Below are positions 37,400-49,938 of a stretch of 64,000 bases of DNA, in pieces; position 1 is the stretch's first letter; each line of letters opens with the position of its first letter. The stretch spans positions 13,858,092-13,922,091 of the forward strand of contig NC_066848.1 of the NCBI RefSeq assembly GCF_001640805.2, read 5' to 3'. The notes below the pieces were generated by a model. That model was not told where the DNA came from. It worked only from the letters and a program-made list of their open reading frames with translations, and did no database searches. This DNA is from Lates calcarifer (Eukaryota; Chordata; Actinopteri; Centropomidae). Both the position numbers and the translations under genes were made by a program.

Positions 37400-37740
37400 C
37401 ATTTAGCTTTAGCAGAAATTAGCTAGGCGTTCAAAACGAGCCTTTTTTGTTTCAGCCGGCAGCTTACGTGACGGTTACTCATTTGGTGCTCCCCGGGTTT
37501 ACAGTGCCAAACATGTATATTAAAGCCTTATTCCGATGCAGAGACATGCTGAAAGGAGAACTGATCGTGTGAAATGCTGGCTAGCTTAATCACAGCTAGC
37601 TGACTGAGCAGGGGCCGAGAAACGAAAGTGGCTAACGTTAACGAGAGCTAAGCCTATCACAACAAGCCTGGGCACTTTAACATACCTGACCCTTAAGCCA
37701 CGAGAAGAAGGACTGACAGAGGTACTTCCTATCCTACATA
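37400..37740 (+). other. ppm1b: Probable non-coding first exon of PPM1B
   Basis: A CpG-containing segment ends at a strong donor (CCTACATA then GTAAGTGACG at 37741). Downstream, the next acceptor that leads into coding sequence is at 45009/45010, so a 7.3-kb first intron is implied. Mammalian PPM1B also starts with a non-coding exon (from memory). The left limit is a guess; the transcription start cannot be seen. Confidence 0.45.
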
Positions 37741-37746
37741 GTAAGT

Positions 37747-40700
37747 GACGTCTGGGACTGCGATTAAACAAAGTTTTCTGTAAATATATCATACTAATAT
37801 AAGCTAATCACCTGCTAACGTGTAGACAACACTTTGACAACTGACAACTTCGCTAGCTGGTTAGCTACCAAGATAGGTGGCCTCATTTATCAGTCATGGA
37901 CAGCTGAGTCTGAACTAGTTAACACTAAACATGGATCACAAAGACAAAAGTATATTAGTGTGTGTCTAGGTGTTGATGGTGATGATCATGATATTATCGA
38001 TCCTGCTGATGTTGCGCCAGTTATTAACACGCAGGGGTCCCATTTTGTTAAGTGAATGGCGTTAGTTGTTACCTTGTATTTTACCTTTTACCTTTGCTAT
38101 CCTTAGATTTATCGCGAGCATCAGTCTGCCAGTTTATAATTAATTGATTGACTTAATTAGAGAATTGCATAGCAACCGTTGATGAATCAATGTCCATAAG
38201 TCTGTTTATGTGGTTTTCCATATTTGCACTTTTCAGATTATATCTGAATACGTTTCATGTTTTCATTTTATGAATTAAGGTTATGATTTAATGCTTATTG
38301 CCAGTAATGACACGTATCAATTTTAGCCACACCGAAAGTGATTGACATTTAGTAAGTTTTTTAAATATCACATGAATATTTGCAACAGGTGCCACTCACA
38401 TGTTGAGCTGGTTTCACATTTTTTATTTTGGTATCTGCTAAGAATACAGTTTTACCAGAAGGGGCAGGAGAACAGTGTGTTTTATGGCCAACCTGTAAGC
38501 CTAATTCATATTCCATTCATAGTCCATCATTTTCCAATAATGTACCAGTCACAGTCTGATATGAATTATATGAATTATTAGAAATTAAAGCTCCTCCATG
38601 TTTTGTACTCCCATTCTCTCCCAGTGGAAAACAAGTGCTTAACTTGTTTTATTGCCTTGTTGTGGGTAGTTTTATTGGGTTGTCTGTGTGTATGTGGCTG
38701 TGTGTTTTGCTGTGTGTTTGTGTGACGGGGTGTTCCAGAAATGGCAGCATCATCAGTGGCATGTTTGTGTTGGCACCTTGATGTGAAATCCTCCACTAGC
38801 CATGCTGTTTTAGCCAGTGACTGCAGCGAGTTTATTGGCCTGTCCAAAGGCACTTATCTATACACTTTTGGTCGTGTCTGTTGACTGAATGACTTCACAC
38901 ACACACAGATGCACGCTCAGATAAGGTGTTAACTGGCAAGCTCAAAATAAGTCAGAAATATATTTAAGTGCCAAGAGGGTGAGATGGATTAACTGTGCGT
39001 ATGTGTCTGAACAAGGAAAGACAGAGCTGTAGATGAATTTTCTGATAACACTGTTTTTTTTTTTTTTTAATTACCCAGCATAAACTCTCCTTGTTCATAC
39101 TGATGTCCAAAATGATACCAGTACATGAAATCTGGGGTATGCATAATTGTCCCTGATACTGAGGTGTAATTGTGTAATTTAATTGAACTTTTAGCCTTTT
39201 ATCACATTTCCTTTGTCACATTCATGTTATGCTCACCATTCTCCTACCAAAGAGATATTCACTTACATAAAGACATTTGTGTTTAAGAGAAGCACACATC
39301 TTGACTGTGACTCTATCAATGATTTCGGCTAGATATTAACATCTGGACTGCTTTAAGGCTATAAAATACAGTAATTATGGCTATATAGATTTGAGTTTCA
39401 TTGGACCATCTGGATACGTTTTATTTTCTGTGTCAACATGAAAACACATTGCATGTGATAATACAGTATGTCTTACAGAAATAGAGATTGCTTTTTAATC
39501 ATTTAGGACATGGTAAATGCTGAACCCATGCAATAATACATGATTCATCCCTCTGCCTCTCTCCGCACCACATCTCACAGTTTCTCAACTTTTAGGCCTT
39601 GAAGGCAGGCCAGGTTTCTGGATGGAGAGAGCAGGTATACACAAGTACACATACTCACAGTCCAGTATAGCATGACACATTTACCTCTTCTTTAGCTATA
39701 GTCTGATAGACTCCAGTCTGGTCAAGTAACGGCCCTGACGCCACTGCACTGAAGATGACTGAAGCCGTCTATTCAAAGAGCACTTGCTCCAGGAAATTGA
39801 CTGCTTCTGATGCGGCTTCAGTGATGAGTCATCAAAGAGGGGGATCTGAGATATCCCCCTGCCTGTTTGTTCCACCTCTCTAATTTGCCAAAAAGTCAGG
39901 GAGCCTCAGTGAAGTAAAACTAATTCCATTTTAACTACAGTCTTTATCATAACTGAGAATAGCGCATTACACCAGTTGTTCCAGATCTTTTCGTTTTTTA
40001 CTCCAAATGTGAATGTGGCCAATGGACTTTTTATCAGTGGAAAGATGATCCTCTGCCTAAATGGCAATATAAACGAAGGTAAAAGTTAGGTAAAAATTGA
40101 TCATTTTAAGATTCACCCCATATGGTCAGTCTTGACTTTTTAACTAAAAATTAAAACTGCAAAGTCGAGCTGAATCACATTGTATTTATGTGACTACACT
40201 AATTTCTATCACTGAGGAAGCTGCAAAAAGCTTGTCTCATTGTCAGCTGACTACTGATAAATCAGTCAAACAACATACAGTAGTCTACTCACAAAACGTA
40301 TTCACTTATTCACTATTGCTCACTGTACAGGGTATTCTTAGTAATGGGTGATGCAGCATGTCAGATCAGAAAAACAATATTTGGACACACTACAGTCATT
40401 CCTTTTATCCAGGTGGTCAGTAACCATTGGTTTTCCACTATTTATTATGTTACATTACGGGATTATTTGAATCCACTACATTGGGTTTAATAATTCTGAC
40501 CAGACATTCAGGCAACACTAGTACTGACACCTGGCATACACAGTGGATTATTTAGTCAAAAGATTGTTCTTCATAAAGTGTACAAGTTACATTTAATGTC
40601 AGCTGAGCTCATTACTTCAAATCGACTGCTGTACCCAGGTACACTTTTAGGATGACCCTATCTGTTGCTGACATCTCTTTCTGTCAGTGTTTTTTTTCTT

Positions 40701-41323
40701 TTGGTAACCACATGTAAATCATTGATGTGTTGATTACTGAGAATTTCACTCAGCAGCAACTCTGTCTGAAGTGCTCTGACAACAGGCTTCTTCTACCCTG
40801 CCATGCTACATTTCTCACAAGGTGTCATGTTGAGTCATTGTATTGTGATCTTATTATATTAATTCATCCACAAACACACCTGTTACCTATCATTTTCTCA
40901 CCAAATACAGTACAAACGATCCCATGAAATATAGATGTAGGCTTTTATGTCACATATTGTACACTTCATCTTACCAAACAAGGGTCAGGACAGAGAGTAG
41001 TAGGTTGCTGCTGCTTGTAGTCCATGGTCTGTGTTTGACAGGCTAATTTGGCCTTGCGTGTATCCCATCAGCAGCTGACTGTTAAATTGAGTTAGCCTGT
41101 TAAAGCTGTCTGAAGTCTGAGACCTGTGGGTGTTCTGGGCCCTTGTGTTAACCAGCTTTCAACTCTGACTCTCAAAGAGCATCACCCATTCACTTCATCT
41201 TGCCAGGTGTGCCATGTAATATGTGTGAGCAGTTGTATCGTTTGAATGAGTAAATCAAATCAAGGCCAGTTTTGCCACCTCTTATTGAGACCTAACGTAA
41301 CCCCATGTGCACACCATAAATGG

Positions 41324-41361
<38 letters not shown>

Positions 41362-44300
41362 TGGCATGGCTGTGCAGTCCTCTTGTTGCATGCTGCAACC
41401 ACCAACATCTCACTGCTTTTGTTGCCATGGCAGCCACTCAGCTGCCACTCCAAGCTGTGTAACCATAGAGACCTCAGACTCTCTGGGTGACATCACTCCC
41501 TGACGTTTTCTGTGCTTACATCACCATTAAGTTATGTACGCTGGTATTTATATTTATATTTATTTATTTTTATGCAACACCACTGGGGTATGGTACATAG
41601 TGTAGCTGTGTGTGTTGTGGAGGACTTTTTATGATCCTCAAAATAGCAGGACCCTTGCCTTGGTCACTGCGCAGGTGGAAGAGCAGATGATTTGGTTTGG
41701 TGATTGTGCACATGGCTTTGATATCTGCTCAATAATAAGTCGAATGCCTGTGTGAATGCATTTGTTGTCAAGGTAATAATTCAAGTGGTTTGGACTAGTG
41801 ATGCTTCACAGCCCTTTGATATGTGATGAGTGGCCAAGTGTGCCTGTGTGAGTGTGTCTGTTATGCAAAATCAAACACACCTGTTGGATCTCAGTTTAAT
41901 GAATTGGGAGACTGAAAGTTACACAAATTACTATTTCTAAATGTAAACAGAAAATACTGAACCTGTGTGATCATGATTCTGTCCTGCTGACTTTGTGCTA
42001 CTTTGTGTTGATGGTCATATTTTGTTCAGTTTTGTAATTGATATCTTAATAAATAAGTTGGTTAAAGCTGTTTTCGTACCCAGTCAAACATCAGACTATC
42101 AAGCGTGGTGTGTGTGTCACCACTTTATTAGGTCAGTTGCTTTCAGTCTTGATCATTTGATTTGACTTGTAAAAATTTAACTGATGTTTTAACTGACATT
42201 AGAGTGAGTGGATACCTTTAAATTAAAAATAGTTATATATAATTATATATATATATAATAATAGTCTTTTGGGTTTTTTCTGTAATCTTTGGGTAAAATA
42301 TTTATGTTTGACATGCATTTAGTGTAGATTGATATGATAAAAAAAAAGAGAACTATCTTGTGTGGTTAGCATTTGGTATGGCTAAATGCTGTATTTTTGT
42401 CACATATGTTGTTTTCTCACATGAACTCTTAGTTTTACACATATAGCTCACAGTTGGAGAATGTCCATGTGAGATGCATTCTCATCTTTTGGAAATACTC
42501 AGATTTGATCTGTTTACGAAGTAGAGCATGCAAGAAGCAGAAGAGAAACATCATCAACACATCCATTCAATCTCTGTGAATTCTCTGGACAACAACCTAC
42601 TCCATTCATGCATCAACTCAATTGGCCATTACAATACTTTTGTTCTAGAGAGCTGGCAGGGTAAAGTTTGTTTAATGTCCCATCCAACTGATTCGGACAT
42701 TTGTGTTGCCACATGCAGCTCCTCTGGGTAATGTCTGGGTAAGGTTATGATTGCAATACCTGTATGAAACCGCTACATCTGACCTGCAGCCTTGAATACC
42801 TTGTTCTTGTGCACAACTGTGTTACCTAGTCTGTTGTCACAGGCTTGGTTTGTGTGCATCACACACTAATGTGAGCCAATAATGTGTCAACTCCAAACAT
42901 TACTGGAGGAAAAAGCTTTGTGTTTTCCACACGTAATATCTGAGGCTTAAGTTGAAATCCATATTATATAGGTAAATTTGGTAAAGGTCAAGTCCTGTCC
43001 TGCCAGCTTTCTGCAAGTCTGAGTTATGTCCCAGTTACTTTATTTAAAATCGTCATCAAGTGTCAAGTCATAAATTTGGGACTTGAGTCTTACCTTGTCT
43101 ACGCCAGCTGTGCAGCGAAATCAGCAACACAACAGGAAGGGCCTCAAACCTCTCACACTGGATCCGTTAAGCCACAGCACTGCTGTTCTCTCACAAGCAA
43201 AATTTGTAGTGCTCACAGACCAGCAATGTACTTGCGCACAAAAGTTTGAAGACCATTCTGGTTGCAGTTATGCATGTGAAATGTGAGTGAATTGCAAGCT
43301 GTCATGGTGGTGTTAGTTAAGATTGAAGATTATGTGCTCCGCCAGATGTAAGACAGATGACTCAGATGGCGCCTATGTAGATGACTGTTCATCTTATTTG
43401 ACTGACATTTCCACATCATTTGCTAGTAGTTTTTTTGTTGAAATAATCTAAACAAGGCTTTTTTCTTTGACTGTAAATCATGGTCAAAGAACAGTTGTTG
43501 CATTTTAAAAGATATAACCTTAAGCCTCAACCACATGTACATTAAGAGACCAGAACCTTGAACCTTTGCCTACAACTTATTTGTAAGTAGGATATATTGA
43601 TATTTTCAAACAAACGGTACATGTTAACAGTGCAGTTTCTGAGGCTAAGAGGCCATTAAGTAGTGTGACAATAAGAGTGTTCTCACATTACATAAGCAAT
43701 TAAAATAGGCTGGATACAGAATTTCTCTCTGCTATCAAGCAGCCTGATGCTGCTGTTCATTTAGCTAATGCAGGTGCAGTTATGGACGGATAACACATTG
43801 TCTCTACTACTCCGTGGAGTTTGTTAATGCTCTTAGTAGCTGGTTCTGGCTGGCCAAAGAAGCTTTTAAGCTTGCTCCTCAGTCTCTTTAAGCATAAACC
43901 AAAGTGGCTGTGCTATTTCTGGATATGATGAGCAATGATCACTGTTTGGTTGAATTATTCCTTTAGGCCTATTAAGTAAACAGTAAAAGAAATACACACA
44001 ACCTCCAGATGTCTCTGTGGGACATTTGCAGGGTTCACACTTAAAGATTTAGTTGAGATCTGTAATCTGTGTCTATTGGCAGAGAAGGCATAATCACTAC
44101 AGTTTTGAGTGGAAGCTTAATTTATGTTCACAGCCCGATTCAACAACCTGAAAATGAAACCTGAGCAGCTCTATAGCTATGCAGTACTGTATCTGACTCA
44201 TAAAGCTGGTGGACTTTTGAAGATCGTATTTCAACTAAGTTCAGTCGACTTTGTTGACCACACAGCTCAGTGGGTAGAATGTTGTTCCAGTATGGTGTAT

Positions 44301-45009
44301 GCAGTTTGGGAGAATATATGCAGAGGGGATATAGGTATTATACACACAAGTTATTATATATTTTTGAAATATATAAATATGTTTTTAATATTTTTGATAT
44401 TTTTATGTATTCTCACTACATTATGAAAAATATTTTTATTTAGTAATTGAACCGATGTAAACCGGCTAAAGGCTAAACATCATGTCCCCTGTCCCAGTTA
44501 GATTGGAAAGGATGGATTTCATGTTCAGGTTAGGTTTGCCAGCAAGGTACACAGTTGAGCCAGTATGTGCAATTCCAGGTCCCTGGCACAGGTACATGTA
44601 AATTGAATGAAGCCATAATTAACGTTGTTAGTGTCACCTTTGTCACTGAGAGAAAGGACAAATATCACACAATGTAGCATTCAGTGGAAATACAGAACCC
44701 TTAAATTAAGACAGTAATTGGCAGAGATTATATATTACTTGAGATAGTAGTTTCCTAACAAACTGTCAAAATACTACAGATTAGTATTTAGTGTTTACAG
44801 TATGGAATTGGGCAAAGCTTTGGATCTGTTATTGTCAAAATGAAATCGGTGAGAGAAGACTTATCTTGAGGGTTAACTCTGTATTGTTGTCAAAGTCAAA
44901 ATTCTAGTATTGTCAATATAGTGCAAGCCTGCAGAGACTGAACTAAATTTAATTCATTGTCTGGTTTTTGTTTTTGTCTGGTGTCTGTCTCTTTTTTTCT
45001 CTCCCACAG
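37747..45009 (+). other. PPM1B intron 1
   Basis: About 7.3 kb of A/T-rich sequence. It includes a T-run (39053-39068), a (CA)n tract (41325-41360), an (AT)n-like patch (42232-42260) and a word CCACTTTATTAGGT at 42119-42132 that may be a mobile-element end. I saw no coding exon. It ends in a strong pyrimidine tract (CTTTTTTTCTCTCCCACAG). Confidence 0.55.
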
Positions 45010-45038
45010 GTAGCAGTGGGTCTCTCAAGGACAGAGCC

Positions 45039-48000
45039 ATGGGTGCGTTCCTGGACAAACCCAAGACAGAGAAGCACAACTCCCATGGTGAGGGCAATGG
45101 CCTGCGCTATGGGCTGAGCTCCATGCAGGGCTGGCGGGTAGAGATGGAGGATGCTCATACAGCTGTGTTGGGACTTCCTGCTCCTGGTATGAGTGACTGG
45201 TCGTTTTTTGCTGTGTACGATGGTCACGCTGGCTCAAGGGTTGCCAACTATTGCTCTAAGCATCTTCTGGAACACATAATCAGTGCTAGCTTAGGGACCA
45301 GGGGAACACAAGGCTCCCAGGCTGTTCAGATAGTTCCACCAGTGAGCCTCCAGCACCAGTTCCTCCTACGGTGGAGGCCGTGAAAGCCGGGATCCGGACA
45401 GGCTTCCTGAGGATTGATGAGCACATGCGCAGCTTCTCTGACCTTCGAAATGGCATGGACCGTAGTGGCTCCACAGCTGTGGGAATCCTCCTGTCACCTG
45501 ATCATTTCTTCTTCATTAACTGTGGCGACTCTCGAGCCGTTCTGTACCGCAACTCGCACGTGTGCTTCTCCACACTCGATCACAAGCCTTGCAACCCACG
45601 TGAGAGAGAGCGCATCCAGAACGCTGGCGGCTCAGTGATGATTCAGAGGGTTAATGGGTCACTGGCTGTTTCGAGAGCCTTGGGGGACTACGATTACAAG
45701 TGTGTGGATGGGAAGGGCCCCACAGAGCAGCTGGTCAGCCCTGAACCAGAGGTGTTTGAAATGGTTCGGGCCCCGGAACAGGATCAGTTCGTGATCCTGG
45801 CATGTGATGGCATTTGGGATGTCATGTCCAATGAGGAGCTGTGCGACTTTGTGAAATCAAGGCTTGAGGTGTCTGATGACCTGGAAAGAGTCTGCAATGA
45901 AGTGGTGGATACCTGCCTGCACAAGGTGTGTATGCATTTGTTTTGACCTCTGCATGTTTTGCTCTGATAGCTTCTGTTCGGTGATGGCTTATAGAGATTA
46001 AATCTGGCACACTACTAAATGTCAACTACTCACCTTTTGTAGGCTTGAAAGATGGCTGTAAAATACAGGTTTCCTCATTAATCAACAACAACTGAATTCA
46101 GTAGATCACAAAGGATTTAAATAGAAAAAGTGTTCAGTGTTCAGATGGGGAAAAACAGCATTGTATATGAAGTTATCATATTTATATCCTTGAAATTGAG
46201 CTGTCTGTATCGGCACTGCCTCAGCTTCTCAGCTGTGAGCTGCAGTACATACTTTTCCATTACCTGGGCCTAGGAAATCAACTTCACTGTTTCTCTCCAC
46301 ACTAAACAATAACTCCCCTCTCTTACCTGCTCTCTCCTCTCTCTCCTCCCATCCATCTTAGGGGAGTCGGGATAACATGAGTGTTGTGTTAGTGTGTTTG
46401 CCCAGCGCTCCCAAAGTGTCAGAGGAAGCTGTGAGGAAAGACGCTGAGCTCAACAAATATCTGGAGTCTCGAGTGGAAGGTGAGAATGGATGGATGGAGA
46501 AAGTGGTTTACTGTATACAGAATGAGGTTGTTGAATATAGAAAAAAATTTAAACGAATGTTCGGTCATTTAACTTAAGTAGGTACATGGAAAAAAAATGC
46601 ACTGACTGGAACATACTGTATGAGTCAGTGTCGTGGTAAACTTTGTATGCTTGTGTAACAGCTGTAGGGTTTATGGGCACTTTATTTATAACCTCAAGGA
46701 AATACCCATAAACCCCAATTACCATCATTAATAGTGCAGTTTTAAAAGGTGCACTTGCAGGAAAAGCAGTTCTATATCTTTCGTCCTGCAAAGGTTTTTC
46801 TTTGAGACGCAGGATTTCTCTCCAGCTGAAACTGTGTATCATATCTGTATGTGTGTTTTCTCCACTGACTGACCCTGCCACTCTCTATTGTCTAACCTCC
46901 AGCCAAGTTAGCTCCGGCTCACAGCAGAAGAATGACACCATCATGACCTCCTTTTCCATTTCAGCAAGCATCTTCCCTCTTTATTCCCCATTTTGCTCCT
47001 CTCCTCCCTTTCCCTCCCCGAACGCAGCTTTCTCTCCCCTCCCCTCGCTCAAACATTCCCCGTCTTGTTTGGATGGAGTCCCTGCTCTCCTCTCATCTTT
47101 TCTACCCTTTTCTTTTTCATTTCATCCAATTTCTTTGTGTCAAGATGCATGAGACCCTCTGATAAACACAGCACAGCTTTTGTAGTGTTTGCTGGTTGTG
47201 TCAGCTTGCTTCCCCTTTCTGCTGGTCAGCTGTTTCAGACTTTGTCTAAACAACAGATGTACTCTTAAACTCTGAAATCGGTAAAATTAATCCTTGCACT
47301 CATTTTGTTTTTGCCAACACGGCACCACCTTTCTCTAGATCTACAGAAGAGAAGCCTGGGTCTTTTATTTGGAAGATAGATTGTAATATCCTCTTTAAGA
47401 CTATGTAATGCAGATGGTAAAAGAAATTGGTAGTTGTTGTAACGAGTATAATGCTGCAAATTCATGTATGCTGAATGGATTGATAGGTACTCCAAAGTGG
47501 CTTAAAATCTTTTCACATTTCAAGGTAAAATACAGTTATGCAAAAGTTTTTTTTGGGGGGGTGAAGTGGAGTAGATGTTTGGCTTCAGGTACTGTTTAAT
47601 ATTGGAAGACAGAAAGAAAGAGGGAACAAAAGGAGAGAAGAAGAGAAAGAGGGAGAGGAATGCTCTGGCTGAACATTGACCTGGCTTTGTGCCACTCTCA
47701 TCTCAGTTGCAGGCCTCTTTTCTGTCACCATCTCTCTCCCTCTCTCTCTCTGTCTCATACACACACTCTCATGTCCACAAATTCACTTGTACGCTTTCCA
47801 TCTCCACTTCCTTTCTCCTTCATTTGTCACATTTTTGGTCTCCCTCCTCTCCTCTGTTCTGTTTCTACTCTGTTCTCCCTCTCCTATCATTCCCCAGCTG
47901 TTCTTGGCTATCACTGGCTCCGTTAATACTGACTTGTGTAACAACATGTCTGGTGTTGCTTTAGAGATGCTGTCTCGGCCGGGGGAGGAAGGGTTTCCAG

Positions 48001-49867
48001 ACCTGGTAACGGTGATGAGGAACCTGTCCACTGACAGCGGCATGCCCCCTCTGCCACCAGGGGGAGGACTTGCTAGCAAGTAAGGACAACTGCCCTCAAA
48101 GGGAAACTCCTGTGTTATTTCAACACAGGAGTCGTAAACATCTGGAATGAAAATATGAAAGTGCAAGTAGAATGTAAACATAGGCAAACCTCACATATCT
48201 CTGCTGAGCAGTGGCTTCAGAAAGCTATCAACTGGCCAGAGCCGATGTTAAAATCTATTAATAATGTAAAACAAATACCTCACACTACCCTGTTTTTCCA
48301 CATGCACCCTCTTTGTTACTTTGATGGATGGTTTGAATTTAACAGCTTGACAGACCTAATCACATTTTATCCGTATTCTTCCCGCAGACGCAGTGTTATT
48401 GAAGCAGTATACAACCGTTTGAACCCATACAGGGAGGAAGATGGGGTGAGTGTCAGTATTTTATGTGATGAATGAATGAGCTTTGTCCTTCTTTGACCCT
48501 TTATGAAATACTCAGACACTAAGCTTATGCTAAACCCTTGAGACCACATAACTCAGAGATATCAGCTGAGTTTCAACATGAGTTTCAGTGGTCTCTGAAA
48601 AGCTCTTGTGTTGATTCATCCTGTCTGGTGATCCAGGCTCGTAAATGTGTGTAAACTCTATTTATTTATTATACACTCAAAACCATAGCAGATGAAGTTT
48701 TGAAACTGACTTCAGTGATGGCTTTGAGCCCACCACACCCTCCCATTATGTTAAACACTGCATGATGCACACCTTCCTGTCAACCCTCATGATGGGTTAT
48801 GCTTGCATGACAACACAGATCTGTTAAAAGTCTCTCTAGTGAGCCTGAGAATTTTTTGTTCTTTTAGAAAATCTGGTTTCTACAGGTGAAAGCATTCCCT
48901 TCAAATTTACTTGCTGAAAGTGGGACACTTTCTATTGTTAGTTTATTTATTTGCCTTCCCTTCTCTGTGTTTTCTCTGTACGAACACAATGCTATCCTTT
49001 CTGTATCAGTCTGCGTTTATTAGACAATCCCAAACCAAGACGTACAATCCCAAACACAAGTATCTGCCACTGGTACTAGAACAGTGAACCGTTTCTTTGA
49101 GGATGAGTCTATGGTTTATTAAATTGTAAACAGACTTTTCCTGCTGGAAGTGAGATGCTGCAAATATTGGAAATACAAGGTGCAGACTTGGATGCACGCA
49201 GGCTTACGCACACCCATGCATGCACCCTGTAGATAAAGCAGTAGTCGAGACTAAATCTGTACCAACAAAGGTACTACAGATTCCGGGAAAAGGACTACTC
49301 CACTGAAAAAAAATCAGCACTCACATTGTGTATGCTTGAAAAGTGGCTCTGAAAAATTTGGCGTTTGCCTCTTCCTTGAGGACAGTGGTTGTAGTCAGCT
49401 GTTTGCCAGTTTAATTACTTGCAGCCATACCACCTGCAAAGTGGTATGGCTCAGTATATTCCAGAGACACTAATGTGCAGCTTGTATTTGTTAATAGTGA
49501 AGTTAGCTGTTGTACCTCTGTTGCATGCAGCCATGTATCCTGTCTCAAATCAAGGCCAAGTTCTCTATTTATTTGAGGTGAATATTTAAGCTATGGCCAT
49601 TATTTGAGAAGCTGTGACACCAAGGAGTCAGTACTGAGCAAATGTTGGTGTCACACTCCAGCAGTTGTGTCAGGGATTCGATGACACTTGCGTGGACCTG
49701 TTAGTTTCTGTTGTTGCAGTGGATGGGTGGTTGTGTGTGTGAATGTGATTTTAAATTATGGATCAGATTTGTCTGTGAGGTAACGGCACCCTGAGATGCC
49801 ACTGTGACAGTCTTAAGAATTGTTAGCATTGCACTGCAAATTATAAGATCCTGTTTGCTGCTTCATC

Positions 49868-49938
<71 letters not shown>

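Noticed and set aside
42119..42132. Third copy of the foldback-element end
   Set aside because: Only 14 bases match and the flanks do not continue the similarity; could be chance.
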